Position numbers and translations under genes: made by a program
The notes under the pieces: model-generated
What the model was told of the DNA's origin: nothing
Databases searched by the model: none
Seen by the model: the letters and a program-made list of their open reading frames with translations, nothing else
Shown here: positions 41,924 to 51,786 of the stretch, in pieces
How positions within the stretch are numbered: the stretch's first letter is position 1
Layout of the letters: each line of letters starts with the position of its first letter
NCBI RefSeq assembly: GCF_001544695.2
Contig: NZ_FCOM02000026.1
Coordinates: 1 to 64,000, forward strand
Direction: 5' to 3'
Length of the DNA: 64,000 nt
Source of the DNA: Caballeronia arvi
GTDB taxonomy: Bacteria; Pseudomonadota; Gammaproteobacteria; Burkholderiales; Burkholderiaceae

Positions 41924-43246
41924 ATGAGCGCTCATCCTCTGCCCGCGCACGCGCGCAGGTCCATCGACGCGCGGCATCCGACGTATATCGTGCTGCTGTT
42001 CTTCGTCTGCTTCGCGTTCTCGTATCTCGACCGGCAAATCGTCAGCATTCTCGTGCAGCCGATCAAGCTCACGCTCGGCCTCACCGATACGCAAATCGGC
42101 CTGCTCCAAGGCTTCTCGTTCACGATGTGCTATGCGACCGCGGGCGTATTCGTCGCGCGTCTCGTCGATCGTGCGAACCGCGTCAGACTGATCGCGGCAT
42201 GCGTCGCGATCTGGGCGATATCGACGGCAATGTGCGGCTTCGCAACGAGCTTCGCCGAACTGCTCGCCGCGCGCGCGGGCACCGCGATCGCGGAAGCCGC
42301 CTTGAGTCCGGCGGCGCTTTCCATCTTCAGCGATATCTTTCCGCCGCGCAAAGTCACGCGCGCGAGCAGTGTCTTTATGCTCGGACCATATATCGGCGGC
42401 GGGCTCGCGCTCTTCGGCGGCGGCATGCTGCTTTCCGCGACGGGCGGAGATTCGGGCGCGTGGCTCACGGCTCATGGATTTGCGCCGTGGCAGGCGGTGT
42501 TCGTGCTCGTCGGCCTGCCGGGTCTCGTGCTTGCGGCGCTCGTCGCGTTCACGGTGCGCGAACCGGCGCGACATGAAGTCGATGAAGCGAGGCATGTCGA
42601 CGACGCGCTGCCGACGCTGCGTGAAGTGCTCGTCGAACTCTTCGTGCGCAATCGCTTCTGCGCACCGTACTTCGCCGCGTATGTCGCGTTGATCACATTG
42701 TTCTATTCGCATGCCGCGTGGTTTCCGACGCTGTTGATGCGGCATTTCCATCTCGCGCCATCGCAGGTCGGCACGATGGCCGCACCCGCATACATGATCG
42801 GCGGCATGCTCGGCGTGGCGGCGGCGGGTCTGCTCGCGGCGCGTGTCACCGATGAGCGCGCGCTGCAAAAGGTGCTGGCGCTCTCCGCATGCGCGGTGGC
42901 CGCGCTCGTGCCCGCCGCGGTCGCGATGCCGCTCGTCTCCGGCAGCACGCTCGCGATCGTGCTGTACGGCACATGCGCGCTTGCCGCCAGCATCGCGATG
43001 GCGCTCGCGCCCGTGCCGCTGCAAATCGCCGTGCCGAACCGCATGCGCGGACGCTCGATCGCGCTGCTCGTCTTCATGACCAACGCGATCAGCGGCGGCG
43101 TCGGACCGCTCGCGGTAGGCTATCTGAATGAGCGCGTCGGCGGCGCGCACGCGCTTGCGATCGTCGGCGGAAGCGCGGCACTCGCCAGCGCACTGCTCTA
43201 TGCGCTGGCGACGCGGCGCATCGCGTTACCGCGCAAGGAGGCTTGA
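41924..43246 (+). CDS. MFS transporter
   Basis: A 440-residue major facilitator with about 12 membrane helices. HPTYIVLLFFVCFAFSYLDR at the N-terminus and the A-motif-like region ATAGVFVARLVDRANRVRLI support the family; the DRQIVSILVQPIKLTLGLTD segment is typical of organic anion and sugar-acid carriers. Strong ribosome site AAGGAG. Probably imports the substrate of the adjacent deacylase and metallo-hydrolase. Confidence 0.9.
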   Translation: MSAHPLPAHARRSIDARHPTYIVLLFFVCFAFSYLDRQIVSILVQPIKLTLGLTDTQIGLLQGFSFTMCYATAGVFVARLVDRANRVRLIAACVAIWAISTAMCGFATSFAELLAARAGTAIAEAALSPAALSIFSDIFPPRKVTRASSVFMLGPYIGGGLALFGGGMLLSATGGDSGAWLTAHGFAPWQAVFVLVGLPGLVLAALVAFTVREPARHEVDEARHVDDALPTLREVLVELFVRNRFCAPYFAAYVALITLFYSHAAWFPTLLMRHFHLAPSQVGTMAAPAYMIGGMLGVAAAGLLAARVTDERALQKVLALSACAVAALVPAAVAMPLVSGSTLAIVLYGTCALAASIAMALAPVPLQIAVPNRMRGRSIALLVFMTNAISGGVGPLAVGYLNERVGGAHALAIVGGSAALASALLYALATRRIALPRKEA

Positions 43247-43248
43247 CG

Positions 43249-44109
43249 ATGACTCATCATGCGTTCAGTTGCCGTATCGGCGACATGAAGATCACGCGCA
43301 TCGACGAAACGGGTTTCGCGCTCGCGCCGGAAAAGCTTTATCCCGATTGGGACGCTACCGATGCGAGCGATTTTTTGAATCACGCCGGGCTCGTCGAACT
43401 GCGCACGCATTTCTGGGTAATCGAACGCGACGGGCTTACATTCGTCGTCGATACGGCCATTGGCAATCACAAGGCGCGGCCGTTCAGCGCGCTCTTCGAC
43501 AAGCTCGATAATCCCGTGCTCGAACGCTTCGCGGCCGCGGGATTCGATCGTCGCGCGATCGACTATGTGCTGCTCACGCATCTTCATGTCGATCATGTCG
43601 GCTGGAACACGCATTGGGAGAACGGACGCTGGACGCCGGTGTTCCCGAACGCGCTGCATGTGTTCGGCGAGCGCGAGCGCGGATTCTTCGATACACCCGA
43701 AGGCGAGCCGCGGCGCATGGTCTACGAAGACAGTGTTGTCCCGCTGATCGATGCGGGCCTCACGCGCACCGTCCCCGATGAAGGCGCGATGCTCGTCGAA
43801 GGCGTTCGCTTCCTGCCGACCTTCGGGCATAGCGCGGGACACATGGCGATCGCGATGGAATCGAATGGCGAGACGGCAATCTTTTCCGGCGACGTGATGC
43901 ATAGCGCGATACAAGTCCGCAGGCCGCAGTGGAGTTCCGTGTTCTGCCGACGGCCCGACGACGCGCGCGCGTCGCGCGACTGGCTACTGAACCACGCGGC
44001 AGATCGAAAGGCCGCCGTCTTCACCGCGCATTTTCCGCATACATCAGCGGGCAGAATCGAAAAGACCGCGCATGGCTTCGTATGGACCTGGCTACCCGCC
44101 GGCGATTGA
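43249..44109 (+). CDS. MBL-fold metallo-hydrolase
   Basis: A 286-residue metallo-beta-lactamase-fold hydrolase. The zinc motif is HLHVDHVGWNTHWEN (HxHxDH), a further His lies in LPTFGHSAGHMAI, Asp in IFSGDVMHSAIQ and His in FTAHFPHTSAG. Related proteins include AHL lactonases and arylsulfatase-type enzymes; the substrate is not clear. The ATG at 43249 is preceded by AAGGAGG and starts two bases after the MFS stop. Confidence 0.9.
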   Translation: MTHHAFSCRIGDMKITRIDETGFALAPEKLYPDWDATDASDFLNHAGLVELRTHFWVIERDGLTFVVDTAIGNHKARPFSALFDKLDNPVLERFAAAGFDRRAIDYVLLTHLHVDHVGWNTHWENGRWTPVFPNALHVFGERERGFFDTPEGEPRRMVYEDSVVPLIDAGLTRTVPDEGAMLVEGVRFLPTFGHSAGHMAIAMESNGETAIFSGDVMHSAIQVRRPQWSSVFCRRPDDARASRDWLLNHAADRKAAVFTAHFPHTSAGRIEKTAHGFVWTWLPAGD

Positions 44110-44124
44110 CTCCCCACCTTGCTC

Positions 44125-44142
44125 AACCCCCAAAAGGGGGGT
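44125..44142. terminator. small hairpin after the metallo-hydrolase gene
   Basis: AACCCCCAAAAGGGGGGT forms a five- to six-pair stem with an AAAA loop, 16 bases past the stop codon. There is no T tract, so termination is uncertain, but the position fits the end of the deacylase-MFS-hydrolase transcript. Confidence 0.35.
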
Positions 44143-44201
44143 ATTCGACGACTGCGAGTTCCGTGACCATAAGGGCTTAATAAATTTCCTAAGAAAGCGG
44201 C

Positions 44202-44432
44202 ATGAACCGCAGAAAAGCCCGACTGACCGACGCTCGACGACTCGCGCTCACAGACGCCGACATCGCGCATCTGCGAGTGGCGATCGAATCGTCCATGCGC
44301 GATGATCATCCGGCACTTCCGCCGGCCTACTGGCGCCGTCGATTGACGAAGCTGCTGCGCGATGAAAATCTCCTTGCGAGACAGACCCAGCAGATCGCGG
44401 AATTGCTCGATCGTCTCGGGTCCGGGCAATAG
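44202..44432 (+). CDS. small hypothetical protein
   Basis: A 76-residue basic protein (MNRRKARLTDARRLALTDAD and so on) with a helical, Arg/Leu-rich C-terminal half (RRLTKLLRDENLLARQTQQI). No signal peptide, membrane helix or recognised family. It ends one base before the stop of the convergent aldehyde dehydrogenase. Small helical protein of unknown role; likely real because its frame bias resembles neighbours. Confidence 0.5.
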   Translation: MNRRKARLTDARRLALTDADIAHLRVAIESSMRDDHPALPPAYWRRRLTKLLRDENLLARQTQQIAELLDRLGSGQ

Positions 44433-44433
44433 A

Positions 44434-45855
44434 CTAAACCACACCGAGCATCGCTTTCGGTTCGAGAAACGCTTCGAGCCCGAACGTGCCATATTCGCGC
44501 CCGATGCCTGATTGCTTGAACCCGCCGAACGGCGCGGCCGGCTCGTGCGCGAGCGTGTTGACGAGCACGCGCCCCGCTTCGATGCGCGACGCCACCGCGC
44601 TCGCGCGCACGGCATCCGACGATGCGACGTAGGCTTGCAAGCCATAGGGCGTATCGTTGGCGATCGCGATGGCCTCTTCGACATCGCGATACGCGATGAT
44701 CGACAGCACTGGCCCGAAAATCTCCTCGCGCGCGATGGTCATGTCGTTCGTCACGTCGCTGAATACGGTGGGACGCACGAACCATCCCGCGCGGAGATCA
44801 TCCGGGCGACCCTCGCCGCCTGCGATCAGACGCGCGCCTTCATCGATCCCGGTACGAATGTAGCGCTGCACGCGCTCCCATTGCTTGCGGCTCACCATCG
44901 GGCCGATGCTCGTGCGCGGATCGCGCGGATCGCCCGATCGAATCTTCGCGACCGCGCTCACGATCTTTTCTTCGAACTCGGCGAGGCGCGCGCGCGGCAC
45001 GAGAATGCGCGTGCCGGCGATGCACGCCTGCCCGCTGTTCATGAAGCCCGCGTCCAGCGCGAGGGGCACGGCTTCGTCGAAACGGGCATCGTCGAGCACG
45101 ATCATCGGCGACTTGCCGCCGAGCTCCAGCGTCACGCGCTTGAGCGTCTCGGCGGCGGTGCGCAGGATCGTCTTGCCGACGACCGTCGATCCGGTGAACG
45201 ACAGCTTCGCCACGTCCGGATGCGCGCTGATTTCCGCGCCAACCGTTTCACCGCGTCCCGTGACGATGTTGAACACGCCCGCGGGCAAGCCCGCTTCATG
45301 CAGCGCTTCGGTGACGATGCGCGTCTGCATCGCGCTCATCTCGCTCGGCTTGATGACAGCCGTGCAACCAGCCGCGAGCGCCGCCGCGAACTTGCCGCAG
45401 ATGAAGCCCGCATTGCTGTTCCACGGCGTGATCAGACCCGCGACGCCGAGCGGCTGCATCACCACTTTCGCCGTTCCCGCTTCACGCACGAACGCATAGT
45501 CTTCGAGCACCTTCGCCGCCTGAAGCAGGACGTTGCTCGCGTGCTGCGCCATCCAGCGGCCGCGCGAGACCGGTGCGCCGTATTCCTCGACGATGGCTTC
45601 GAACAACGCATCTTCCTTCGCGACGACGGCCTCATGCATACGCCTCAGCATATCGATACGTTCACGCTTGTGCGTGCGCGAAAACGCCGGAAATGCTCGC
45701 TTCGCCGCGGCGATGGCATTGCGCGCATCGTCGGCATCGGCGAGGCGCACGCGGCCGATCACCTCTTCTGTGGCCGGATCGAAGAGATCGAAAAGCTCGC
45801 TGCCGTGCGGTGTGACGAAAGCGCCGTCGATATAGATTTTGTCGATGATTTGCAT
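44434..45855 (-). CDS. aldehyde dehydrogenase family protein
   Basis: A 473-residue NAD(P)-dependent aldehyde dehydrogenase. LTFDPATEE-type start (LFDLFDPATEEVIGRV), the glycine motif FTGSTVVGKTI, the catalytic Glu in LELGGKSP, the catalytic Cys in NSGQACIAGTRI and the C-terminal PFGGFKQSGIGREYG are all present. It oxidises an aldehyde to its acid. It is divergent from the LysR gene at 45956, with 100 bases between, and is probably regulated by it. Confidence 0.94.
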   Translation of the reverse strand: MQIIDKIYIDGAFVTPHGSELFDLFDPATEEVIGRVRLADADDARNAIAAAKRAFPAFSRTHKRERIDMLRRMHEAVVAKEDALFEAIVEEYGAPVSRGRWMAQHASNVLLQAAKVLEDYAFVREAGTAKVVMQPLGVAGLITPWNSNAGFICGKFAAALAAGCTAVIKPSEMSAMQTRIVTEALHEAGLPAGVFNIVTGRGETVGAEISAHPDVAKLSFTGSTVVGKTILRTAAETLKRVTLELGGKSPMIVLDDARFDEAVPLALDAGFMNSGQACIAGTRILVPRARLAEFEEKIVSAVAKIRSGDPRDPRTSIGPMVSRKQWERVQRYIRTGIDEGARLIAGGEGRPDDLRAGWFVRPTVFSDVTNDMTIAREEIFGPVLSIIAYRDVEEAIAIANDTPYGLQAYVASSDAVRASAVASRIEAGRVLVNTLAHEPAAPFGGFKQSGIGREYGTFGLEAFLEPKAMLGVV

Positions 45856-45955
45856 GTTTGATTCGCTGAGCCGATGTCCTGACTCGACGATAAGGCGTTT
45901 GCATTGATTCGACTAGCCGTACAATCCGGCATGGCCTCTTGAGTGATTTAGCATA

Positions 45956-46891
45956 ATGAAAACGTCCGGACTCGCCGAGCTCGAAGCCGTTCTCGCCGTC
46001 GCGCGTCATCGCAGCTTTCGCGCGGCGGCGAGCGAGTTGAGCGTATCGACGTCGGCCCTCAGTCACGCGATCGCCGCGCTCGAAGCGCGCATCGGCGTAC
46101 GGCTTTTCAACCGCACGACGCGCAGCGTGTCCCTGTCCGAAGCCGGCGCACAGTTCGTGCAGAACGTCGCGCCCGCGCTCACGACGATCCGCGATGCGCT
46201 GACGCAGGCGGGCAGCTTTCGCGACACGCCATCGGGCACGCTGCGCATCAACACGTCGGTGGGCGCGGCGCATCAGGTGATGCCGGTGTTCATCGCTTTC
46301 CTGCAGCGCTATCCCGACATGAAGCTCGATATCGTCACCGAAGGACGGCTGATCGATATCGTCGTCGAGGGTTTCGATGCCGGCATTCGTCTGCTGGAAA
46401 CCGTGCCGCAGGACATGATCGCGGTGCCGTTCGGCGACCGGCAGCGATTCGCCGTTGTCGGCAGCCCCGCGTATTTCGCGCGTCACAAGCCGCCGCGCAC
46501 GCCTGCGGATCTCGCGAGGCATCGCTGTATCCGCAGCCGCATGCCGGGCGGGTCGATCTACCAATGGGAATTCGCAAGACATGGCGAGGCGGTGCGCATC
46601 GACGGCGACGGCGCGCTGATGCTCGATGAGCCCGGACTGATGCTCGCGGCGGCGCGCGCGGGGCTCGGCCTCGCCTATCTGACCGAATGGAACGTTGCCG
46701 CCGATCTCGCGTCGGGCACGCTCGTGCGCGTGCTCGAAGACTGGACGCCGCCGCTCGACGGACTCTGCCTCTACTATTCGGGCCGCCGCCATGCGCCCGC
46801 GGGGCTGCGTGCGTTGACGGAGTTGATCCGCGACTATGCCGATGCGAAGCGTAAGCCCGTGGCAAGGAAAAAGAAGGCTCGCGACGTGTAA
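45956..46891 (+). CDS. LysR family transcriptional regulator
   Basis: A 311-residue LysR protein of the CrgA/DsdC-like group. LAEVEAVLAVARHRSFRAAA-type HTH (SFRAAASELSVSTSALSHAI) is followed by the effector domain from GTLRINTSVGAAHQVMPVFI. The C-terminus is Lys-rich (RKPVARKKKARDV). Divergent from the aldehyde dehydrogenase gene, its likely target. The porin gene lies 320 bases downstream. Confidence 0.9.
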   Translation: MKTSGLAELEAVLAVARHRSFRAAASELSVSTSALSHAIAALEARIGVRLFNRTTRSVSLSEAGAQFVQNVAPALTTIRDALTQAGSFRDTPSGTLRINTSVGAAHQVMPVFIAFLQRYPDMKLDIVTEGRLIDIVVEGFDAGIRLLETVPQDMIAVPFGDRQRFAVVGSPAYFARHKPPRTPADLARHRCIRSRMPGGSIYQWEFARHGEAVRIDGDGALMLDEPGLMLAAARAGLGLAYLTEWNVAADLASGTLVRVLEDWTPPLDGLCLYYSGRRHAPAGLRALTELIRDYADAKRKPVARKKKARDV

Positions 46892-47213
46892 CGCTGCATT
46901 CGGCGCTCGCGCTACGCTCCGGTTGGAACGCCTGATTCAAACGCTTAACGCAGCCATCAGTTTTGTTTATCGCGTCGACGCGCACGAACGCGTTGAAAAC
47001 GATATGCGCGCGCCTCCGAAAGCCTGATGCGACAAGACCTGCATGAGCGCCCTGCCCGCGCCCTTGCACGGGCCATCGAGACTAACCCACTGGTTAACCC
47101 TTTCTGTTTCCCCTTCGCATGCACGGCGTACGTTTGCAGCGCGGGCAATGGGCGCGCTATGCGCCCTGCCATCGCGTCAACAACCAACGACCATCGATGA
47201 GGGGTTTTCAAGG
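46892..47213. other. gene-free leader region of the porin gene
   Basis: About 320 bases without a convincing gene. Frames covering it continue into the porin without a ribosome site. A palindrome GGTTAACC lies at 47093-47100, inside TAACCCACTGGTTAACC, and may be part of the promoter or operator. GAGGGG near 47199 precedes the porin GTG start. Confidence 0.4.
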
Positions 47214-48461
47214 GTGAAACGTCAACTGAAGCCATTGACTGTGGCGGTGCTTGCGTACGCGGCGACGATCGCGACGCCGGCCTTCGCGCAAAGTAGTGTG
47301 ACGCTGTACGGTATCGTCGACGATTCGATCGTCTATCAGAGCAGCCAGACGAACCTGGCCAAGACGAATCCGGGCCGCTCGAACGTCAAGATGGCCTCGG
47401 GCATCTGGGCGGGCAGCCGCTTCGGCCTGAAGGGCGCTGAGGATCTCGGCGGCGGCAACAAGGCGATCTTCCAGCTGGAATCGGGCTTCGACATCAACAG
47501 CGGCAGCCAGCAGTTCACCAACGCGATGTTCGGCCGTCAGGCGTGGGTCGGTCTGACGAACCCCGGCTACGGTACCTTGACGTTGGGCCGCCAGTACACC
47601 TCGTACTACACGCTGCTCTCGCCGTATAGCCCGACCAACTGGCTGACCGGCTACTTCGGCGCGCACCCGGGCGATGTGGACGGCCTGGACACGATCTATC
47701 GCGCGAACAACTCGGTGGTCTACACGTCGCCGAAGCTCTACGGCTTTACGGTGAGCGGCTCATACTCGTTCGCAGGCGTGCCGGACAGCGTGTACCAAGG
47801 CTCGACGTGGTCGGCTGCGTTGCAGTACCAGCAAGGTCCGATCGGCGGTGCGGTGGCGTTCTCGCGCATCAACAACGCGGCCAACGGCGGCGGCATCTAC
47901 AGCAGCAGCTCGACGACGATCAACAGCACGTCGGCGACCGATGGCTCGGGCCAGCCGGGCGTATCGGCGGTGACCGCGGGTTATCAGCGCGCACAGGCTC
48001 AGCAACGCTTCGCAGTCGCGGGCGGCTATCAATTCAACAGCGCGTGGGACATCTCGGTCACGTACACGAACGTTCAGTACATCCCGGGCGTGAACTCGCT
48101 GTTCACCGACGAAGCCGTATTCAACACGGCCGGCACGGTGCTGCACTGGAAGGCGACGTCGGCATGGGACTTCGCAGCGGGCTACAGCTACACGTGGGCA
48201 AGCAAGGCGAACGGCATCAACGACGCGGCTTCGTATCACCAGTTCAACCTGTCCCAGTACTACTCGCTCTCGAAGCGCACGGGCCTGTACGCACTGGAAG
48301 CGTTCCAGCGCGCGAACGGCAACACGCTGGCCGTTCCGTCGGGCACGACGAGCAATCGTCAGACCGCGGCGAACGCGACCATCGGTGATGGCTTCCAGAG
48401 CGCGCCGTCGGCATCGCGCAGCATGTTCGCGGCGGGCGTGGGTATCATTCACCGCTTTTGA
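47214..48461 (+). CDS. outer-membrane porin (Gram-negative type, OmpC/Bpor family)
   Basis: A 415-residue trimeric beta-barrel porin. Signal peptide VKRQLKPLTVAVLAYAATIA ends at FAQ, then SSVTLYGIVDDSIVYQSSQT is the standard mature start. AGSRFGLKGAEDLGGGNKAI and the PEFGR-like loop region (YGTLTLGRQYTSYYTLLSPY) follow, and the barrel ends AAGVGIIHRF with the C-terminal Phe needed for BAM assembly. It begins with GTG. A complete relative of the porin remnant at 5362-5491. Confidence 0.94.
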   Translation: MKRQLKPLTVAVLAYAATIATPAFAQSSVTLYGIVDDSIVYQSSQTNLAKTNPGRSNVKMASGIWAGSRFGLKGAEDLGGGNKAIFQLESGFDINSGSQQFTNAMFGRQAWVGLTNPGYGTLTLGRQYTSYYTLLSPYSPTNWLTGYFGAHPGDVDGLDTIYRANNSVVYTSPKLYGFTVSGSYSFAGVPDSVYQGSTWSAALQYQQGPIGGAVAFSRINNAANGGGIYSSSSTTINSTSATDGSGQPGVSAVTAGYQRAQAQQRFAVAGGYQFNSAWDISVTYTNVQYIPGVNSLFTDEAVFNTAGTVLHWKATSAWDFAAGYSYTWASKANGINDAASYHQFNLSQYYSLSKRTGLYALEAFQRANGNTLAVPSGTTSNRQTAANATIGDGFQSAPSASRSMFAAGVGIIHRF

Positions 48462-48559
48462 TACGGCATCCTGATTAGATGTTTCTTCTCGCCTGCACGC
48501 GGTGCCGTGCAGGCGACGCCCAATCGTTCGCCATCGAAAATGAAGTCAAGGAGATAACC

Positions 48560-50302
48560 ATGAGAGCTCTGGACCCCAAGCGAATACTTGCCGTATTCGC
48601 CACCTGCGTCGTGACGGTCGTCATCGGCGCGTGTGGCGGCAACAGCAGCACGACCGACAGCGACAGCGCCGCCAAGACACCTTTGGCTGTCGTGAAGCCG
48701 GTCGTCGATTGCTCGAAGCTCGCATCGCTCGATATCACCGATATCGGCGGCGCGGGCAGCACGATCACTTCCGCCACGGTGACGGCAGCGACGGTCAACG
48801 GCGCGACCGTCAACTATTGCGCAGTGAAGGGCACGCTCGCGCCGTCGAATACATTCGAAGTCGCATTGCCGGTCGATTCGTGGACGCAGCGCTTCGCGGA
48901 ACTCGGCTGCGGCGGCCTGTGCGGCAATCTGAGCGATCCGACCAAGCAAAGCTCGTTCAGCTTCAGCTATACGTGCCCGCTCGTGCAGCAAGGCGGCTTC
49001 GTGACGGCGGCCACCGACATGGGTCATTCGGGGCAAAGCACCGCATGGACCACCGATCCGCAAAAGCAGGCCGACTTCGCTTATCGCGGCCAGCACATCA
49101 CGACCCTGGCGGCGAAAAAGCTGATCAAGGCTTACTACGGTCAGGAGCAGAAGTATTCGTACTTCGTCGGCTGCTCCGATGGCGGACGTGAAGCGTTGAT
49201 GGCCGCGCAGCGTTATCCGTCAGATTACAACGGCATCGTCGCGGGTGCACCGGCCGCGCATTTCCAGATCCAGAACTCGCTGTATCACGGCTGGAACGTC
49301 GAATCGAACAGCACGACGGGCACGAGCGCCGGCAAGGCCGTGCTCTATGCCGACAAGGCTCAGGTGCTGCACAAGGCGGTCGTCGCTGCATGCGGCGGGC
49401 AAGCGGGCGTGGACGATGGCCTCATCGCCGATCCGCGCACGTGTCATTTCGATCCCGCGACGATCCAGTGCGCGGCGAGCGCATCGAGCACGAGCAACTG
49501 CCTGACCGCCGCGGAAGTCGCGACGGCCAAGAAGCTCTACAGCGGTCCGACCGATGCGAACAGCGGCATGCTCATGCTCGGCGGCTCGCCGCAGTATGGA
49601 TCGGAAGCGAACTGGATCGGCGTGGAAGTGCCGACGTCGAACTCCACGGACGCAGCCGTGCCCGTGACGAGCCTCTTCAGCTACACGATCGTGAGCGGCG
49701 CGTATAACCTGATCTTCACGGGATCGCCGACGATGCCGAACGTCGATACCTTCGGTTATCGCGACGCGAGCTTCTACGCGAGCTATCTGCAGACGAACCA
49801 CACGCTCAACGATGCGACGAGCCCGGATCTGTCGGCATTCAAGAACGCGGGCGGCAAGCTGATCCTGTGGCATGGCTGGGCGGATCAGCATATCTCGCCG
49901 CTTTTCACGATCCGCTATTACCAGGCCGTGAAGGACACGATGGGCGAAACGAATGCGAACGCGTTCTCGCGTCTCTACGTGGTGCCGGGCGTGGGCCACT
50001 GCGGCGGCGGTGAGGGCTTCCCGAACATCGACCTCGTTTCGCAGATCACGGGTTGGGTCGAACAAGGTTCGGCGCCGAACGCGGTCATGGCCTATCAGAC
50101 CGATACGACGGACAAGGTGACGGCGTCGCGCCCGGTCTATCCGTATCCGGCCGTCGCGAAGTTCAACGGCTCTGGCGACTGGCACGATGGCGCGAACTGG
50201 GCTCAGGGCGCACCGCTTTATAACGATGCGGCGCCTGCTTGGGCGGGGGCGAGTTTCTATACGTCGTATAGCCCGAAGACGCAAGGGGTCGCAGCGCCCT
50301 GA
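48560..50302 (+). CDS. tannase/feruloyl esterase family lipoprotein
   Basis: A 580-residue exported esterase. Lipoprotein signal with lipobox VVIGAC followed by GGNSSTT. The catalytic motif is FVGCSDGGREALMAAQRYPS (Ser in CSDGG, with the Cys that forms the family disulfide), Asp in ILWHGWADQHISP and His in VPGVGHCGGGEG with a second Cys. Tannase-family enzymes cleave gallate or feruloyl esters of plant phenolics. Ribosome site AAGGAG before ATG 48560. It follows the porin by 98 bases. Confidence 0.92.
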   Translation: MRALDPKRILAVFATCVVTVVIGACGGNSSTTDSDSAAKTPLAVVKPVVDCSKLASLDITDIGGAGSTITSATVTAATVNGATVNYCAVKGTLAPSNTFEVALPVDSWTQRFAELGCGGLCGNLSDPTKQSSFSFSYTCPLVQQGGFVTAATDMGHSGQSTAWTTDPQKQADFAYRGQHITTLAAKKLIKAYYGQEQKYSYFVGCSDGGREALMAAQRYPSDYNGIVAGAPAAHFQIQNSLYHGWNVESNSTTGTSAGKAVLYADKAQVLHKAVVAACGGQAGVDDGLIADPRTCHFDPATIQCAASASSTSNCLTAAEVATAKKLYSGPTDANSGMLMLGGSPQYGSEANWIGVEVPTSNSTDAAVPVTSLFSYTIVSGAYNLIFTGSPTMPNVDTFGYRDASFYASYLQTNHTLNDATSPDLSAFKNAGGKLILWHGWADQHISPLFTIRYYQAVKDTMGETNANAFSRLYVVPGVGHCGGGEGFPNIDLVSQITGWVEQGSAPNAVMAYQTDTTDKVTASRPVYPYPAVAKFNGSGDWHDGANWAQGAPLYNDAAPAWAGASFYTSYSPKTQGVAAP

Positions 50303-50320
50303 GTCTGTTGCCGTAAGAAC

Positions 50321-50348
50321 GCGCCGTCGTGATGTATAGCGACGGCGC
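50321..50348. terminator. hairpin after the tannase-family gene
   Basis: GCGCCGTCG (50321-50329) and CGACGGCGC (50340-50348) pair perfectly over nine bases with a ten-base loop, 18 bases after the stop codon. No T tract follows, so it is a likely but not certain terminator. Confidence 0.5.
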
Positions 50349-50418
50349 ATGCTTGCCTGCCTGTTTCGATCTGGTCATGATAGGGGTCTTGACTGCGGTT
50401 CGAGCGCAAGGAGGCATG

Positions 50419-51423
50419 ATGTATCGCCATCACATGGTTGCGGCGTTCATGTTCAGCGTCGTCACGCAGCCCTCCCCCGCTGCTGCAGGAGACTTTGCAG
50501 GGGCCGTCGACATCGGCGGCAGGTCGCTCCATCTCGAGTGCCGCGGCCACGGAAGTCCCACCGTGATTCTCGAAGCGGGCGCGCTCGGCCGTGGCGACGT
50601 CTGGAGCCGGGATATCCGGCATCCGGCCGGCGCGCGGACGATGGTGTTGCCCGGCGTCGCCGCCTTCACGCGCGTCTGCGCCTATGACCGGCCCGGTACG
50701 ATCGGCGAGGTCGATCCCAGGCTCGATCCGAATGGCCCGCCGTTTCTGCCGAGCCGCAGCACACCGGTTCCTCAACCGCGAACCGCACGCGACAAAGTCG
50801 CCGATCTGCACGCGCTGCTCGAAGCCGCGAAGATTCCCGCTCCGTACGTTCTGGTCGCGCATTCCGCAGGCGGTCTGATCGCACGCCTGTACGCGAGCAC
50901 CTATCCCGACGATATCGCGGGCATCGTATTGATCGACAGCACGCCCGAAAACGTATGGCTGCGCTTTCACGAAGCGCTGCCGCCGGCGCAATGGAAAACA
51001 TTCGAAGCGCTCACGGTGAAGAATCAGGAATTGCTCGACGCGTACCCTGAAGCGGAACAATGGTGGACCGCGCCGCTCGTCGACGATCCATCCACCGTGC
51101 AGGTCCGCGAAGCGAGAGCGCGCACGCCTATGCGCCCCATACCGCTTTTCATTCTCTATCACGGCATTCCGTTTGCCGCGCCGTTTCCCGGATGGCCCAG
51201 TAAAAAGATGGAAGCGATCATGAGCGACCTGCGCGATGACATCGCAACGATGACGCCCGATGCGAAAGTCGTCATCGCGAAGAAGAGCGGGCACGATATT
51301 CATCAGGATCAGCCGGACGTGGTGATCGCAGCGATCCGTCAGGTGGTCGATGCGGTGCGCGACCCGAAGACGTGGAAAGTAGCGCCGCCCCTACACGGCG
51401 ATGTTTCGTATACGCGCAGATAG
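50419..51423 (+). CDS. secreted alpha/beta hydrolase
   Basis: A 334-residue hydrolase with a signal peptide ending about TQPSPAAAG. The core has LILEAGALGRGDVW-type residues (PTVILEAGALGRGDVWSR), the nucleophile elbow VAHSAGGLIARLYA, IVLIDSTPE with an acidic residue and a late His in KKSGHDIHQDQPD. Substrate unknown; many relatives hydrolyse esters in the periplasm. AGGAGG lies four bases before the ATG at 50419; another ATG at 50416 touches the ribosome site. Confidence 0.85.
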   Translation: MYRHHMVAAFMFSVVTQPSPAAAGDFAGAVDIGGRSLHLECRGHGSPTVILEAGALGRGDVWSRDIRHPAGARTMVLPGVAAFTRVCAYDRPGTIGEVDPRLDPNGPPFLPSRSTPVPQPRTARDKVADLHALLEAAKIPAPYVLVAHSAGGLIARLYASTYPDDIAGIVLIDSTPENVWLRFHEALPPAQWKTFEALTVKNQELLDAYPEAEQWWTAPLVDDPSTVQVREARARTPMRPIPLFILYHGIPFAAPFPGWPSKKMEAIMSDLRDDIATMTPDAKVVIAKKSGHDIHQDQPDVVIAAIRQVVDAVRDPKTWKVAPPLHGDVSYTRR

Positions 51424-51786
51424 AATCCATTGCGTCCGGATGATGAAAAAGAAGAAGGGACCAGTCGAAATGTTGCCACATACAAGATGTTTTTTCTGCC
51501 GTCCGGTTTACTTCTACATCAGAACAAAGTAATCTTTCCCCGCTGAGTCGTTCCCGGCAAGCCATTGTCGGAAGCGGATGGCAATCGCTCGACAGTCAGA
51601 AGTTTTGACATCCCCGTGCATTTCGCCGCACATCTTACCGATGATCGAAGCATAAAGTCCTTCGGTCTTCATCGAGCAGTTCGTTTGGATCACTAACGAA
51701 ATTGCGATCCCCGACGGATACGAGCGGACACGCGTCCGTATTGAAAGTTATCCGAGCGCGCTTCGCCGTTAGTCATACTAATTGAT
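51424..51786. other. gene-free stretch before the GH-A lipoprotein gene
   Basis: No convincing gene in 363 bases; composition is more AT-rich than its neighbours. It should carry the promoter of the glycosidase gene. A short inverted repeat GGAC-ACGC-GTCC lies within the last 70 bases. No ribosome site of note precedes the ATG at 51787. Confidence 0.35.

Noticed and set aside
41924-43246. Ectoine degradation cluster based on the DoeB-like deacylase
   Set aside because: No doeA, doeC, doeD or ectoine transporter genes are adjacent, so the specific pathway cannot be claimed.
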